64,000 nucleotides of DNA from [Clostridium] saccharolyticum WM1 (GTDB lineage Bacteria; Bacillota; Clostridia; Lachnospirales; Lachnospiraceae): the NCBI RefSeq assembly GCF_000144625.1, contig NC_014376.1:868001-932000 (forward strand), written 5' to 3'. The notes under the pieces are model-generated. The model saw only the letters and a program-made list of their open reading frames with translations, did no database searches and was not told the origin of the DNA. Shown in pieces: positions 62,942-64,000 of the stretch. The first letter of the stretch is position 1. Every line of letters starts with the position of its first letter. Both the position numbers and the translations under genes were made by a program.

Positions 62942-63346
62942 ATGAAGATATATGTAAATGAACAATATGAAATAATCGCATTAGATGTAGAGCCAGAAAA
63001 CTACTCACATTTATTTGAGGTTGAAAGAACGAGAATAGAGATGTTTGGAGACCTTTGTGATTCCTGTATTCAAGGGTATAAATACGAACCTCAATACGAA
63101 ATGCTGTTTAATATGGATGGAACCAATGCCAGAAACGAAAAAACCGGAGAATTGCTATATAAATTAGATGAGTCTGGTCATAAAAATTTTATTGGTTATG
63201 CATGTTATCCCTTTATAGATTATAAAATGCTTACGTTAATACAAAAACAATATGAGGAATCTTCAAAACAGTTACTTGTGCTGAGTGCACGAATGGCGTA
63301 TCTGTCCATGATGGCCGGTATTGAAATGGAGGCAGGTCATGAGTAA
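62942..63346 (+). CDS. Hypothetical protein before XkdX
   Basis: A 134-residue protein (IYVNEQYEIIALDVEPENYSHLFEVERTRIEMFGDLCDSCIQGYKYEPQYEMLFNMDG), ending in a helix (LSARMAYLSMMAGIEMEAGHE). Proteins of this layout lie before XkdX in Firmicutes prophages and tailocins. Their role is unknown. AAAGGAGACT precedes ATG 62942. It overlaps the XkdX gene by 8 bases. Confidence 0.6.
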   Translation: MKIYVNEQYEIIALDVEPENYSHLFEVERTRIEMFGDLCDSCIQGYKYEPQYEMLFNMDGTNARNEKTGELLYKLDESGHKNFIGYACYPFIDYKMLTLIQKQYEESSKQLLVLSARMAYLSMMAGIEMEAGHE

Positions 63347-63479
63347 AAAGTTTGAACAGGTAAAGAGATATTACGATGTAGGTCTTTGGTCAGAGGGAAT
63401 GGTTTGGAACGCCGTCGGACGCTGGATCAATGCATATGAGTTTCAGGAGATCGTCGGAAAAGAATATAGAAAGAGTTAG
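63339..63479 (+). CDS. XkdX family protein
   Basis: A 46-residue protein reading MSKKFEQVKRYYDVGLWSEG and then MVWNAVGRWINAYEFQEIVG. This is the XkdX pattern (phi..VK.YY..GLW....V..AV....IT..EY.EI.G), a marker of Firmicutes phage tail loci just before the lysis genes. GGAGGCAGGTC precedes the ATG, and it overlaps the previous gene. Confidence 0.85.
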   Translation: MSKKFEQVKRYYDVGLWSEGMVWNAVGRWINAYEFQEIVGKEYRKS

Positions 63480-63489
63480 GATAGTGAGA

Positions 63490-63909
63490 ATGAAAAATAT
63501 ATTATGTACATCAGCGGGGGTAGCAGGTAGTTTTATAGTATCATTATTTGGGGGGTGGGATAACGGGATAGGAACTTTAATGCTTTTTATGGCCATTGAT
63601 TTTCTTTCAGGCCTAGCAGTAGCCGGAATATTCCATAAAAGCGCAAAGACAGAATCTGGAACACTGGAGTCCAAAGCCGGCTTTAAAGGTTTATGCAGGA
63701 AGTGTATGGCACTCCTGTTCGTACTGGTGGCCCACCGCCTAGACCTATCCCTAGGCACCCCATACATACGCGACACAGTCATCATCGGCTTTATGGCAAA
63801 CGAGCTAATATCCATAGTAGAAAATGCAGGCCTCATGGGCCTGCCTCTCCCAACAGCCCTAATTAATGCCATAGATATTTTAAACAAAAAATCACAAACA
63901 TTACAATAA
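63490..63909 (+). CDS. Phage holin (TcdE/holin-4 type)
   Basis: A 139-residue protein with about three hydrophobic segments (GSFIVSLFGG; TLMLFMAIDFLSGLAVAGIF near 35-55; VIIGFMANELISIVENAGLMGLPLP near 95-120) and the FL.G...G signature of the TcdE/holin-4 family. It would permeabilise the membrane to release particles together with an endolysin that should lie just beyond the window. Codon use changes after about 63730, with many C-ending and CTA codons. The longer frame from 63430 lies in xkdX. Confidence 0.83.
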   Translation: MKNILCTSAGVAGSFIVSLFGGWDNGIGTLMLFMAIDFLSGLAVAGIFHKSAKTESGTLESKAGFKGLCRKCMALLFVLVAHRLDLSLGTPYIRDTVIIGFMANELISIVENAGLMGLPLPTALINAIDILNKKSQTLQ

Positions 63910-64000
63910 CAACTAAAATCCCACCCCCCGGTACATTCCCGCCCCATCCATCATATGATAAATCAAAAAGGACAAGGTAACGTTATGGTCAAAAGCGAGG

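Noticed and set aside
63390..63947. 185-codon minus-strand frame
   Set aside because: Opposite xkdX and holin; Arg/Pro/Ser-rich as typical of antisense frames.
1..64000. CRISPR arrays, rRNA genes, complete insertion sequences
   Set aside because: None seen: no regularly spaced repeats, no rRNA motifs, no intact transposase.

Overview
The window looks like a chromosomal segment of a Gram-positive, low-to-mid GC anaerobe of the Lachnospiraceae (the Lacrimispora / former Clostridium clusters are the best guess). The reasons are the strong AGGAGG-type ribosome sites, a GH18/LysM protein of the spore cortex-lytic type, GerMN lipoproteins, Rex, FeoAB, the anaerobic cobaltochelatase CbiK, a two-subunit serine dehydratase, and small families such as DUF5688 and DUF6774 that I associate with this group. 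No rRNA gene or CRISPR array is present. One tRNA gene is present: tRNA-Arg(CCG).

Layout. 1-1340: 3' part of uvrB. 1421-3746: feoA-feoB iron uptake behind a promoter that carries a Fur box. 3773-4965: split ThrE-type exporter. 4928-5893 (minus): DUF5688 protein. 6183-8072: LysM/GH18 spore-type protein and a helical hypothetical. 8073-12195: accessory patch next to tRNA-Arg. It holds two relics of the same integrase family flanking a small RiPP-like locus, made of a 42-residue Cys-rich peptide with a consensus promoter and two radical SAM enzymes. 12380-19179: queA, rex, a LysR regulator, an iron alcohol dehydrogenase, cbiK and apbE. 19322-24087: gtrA, a large YfhO-type membrane protein and argH. 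24344-27313: TRAP transporter dctP-dctQ-dctM. 27951-30351 (minus): sdaAB-sdaAA and a PHP phosphatase. 30574-32244: Na/Pi cotransporter. 32366-37367: glycolytic run gap-pgk-tpiA-gpmI, with a good Rex-box match at the gap promoter. 37555-47631: a frameshifted hypothetical gene, an ABC exporter, DegV, a histidine kinase, a GerMN lipoprotein, comEC and holA.

47826-63909 and beyond: a phage-derived contractile tail locus placed directly after holA. It has a DUF6774 protein, an ImmA-like protein and a cI-like repressor on the minus strand. These face a Cro-like gene and a rightward operon of sheath, tube, tail chaperone, tape measure, gpX/gpD/gpV/gpU-like, gpW/gp25, gpJ, gpI, fibre proteins, XkdX and holin. 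No capsid, portal, terminase or integrase gene is seen, so an R-type tailocin (diffocin-like) is the best reading; the lysis module continues past the window.

Three RNA-level features stand out in this locus. The tape-measure gene is interrupted by a 320-nt sequence that folds as a group I self-splicing intron, and exact removal restores the conserved reading frame. The tail chaperone gene ends with a canonical -1 slippery heptamer leading into an open extension. The gpD-like gene appears to start at ACG behind a perfect Shine-Dalgarno. Outside the locus, comEC appears to start at ATA. All statements are from reading the sequence; no database or folding program was run.
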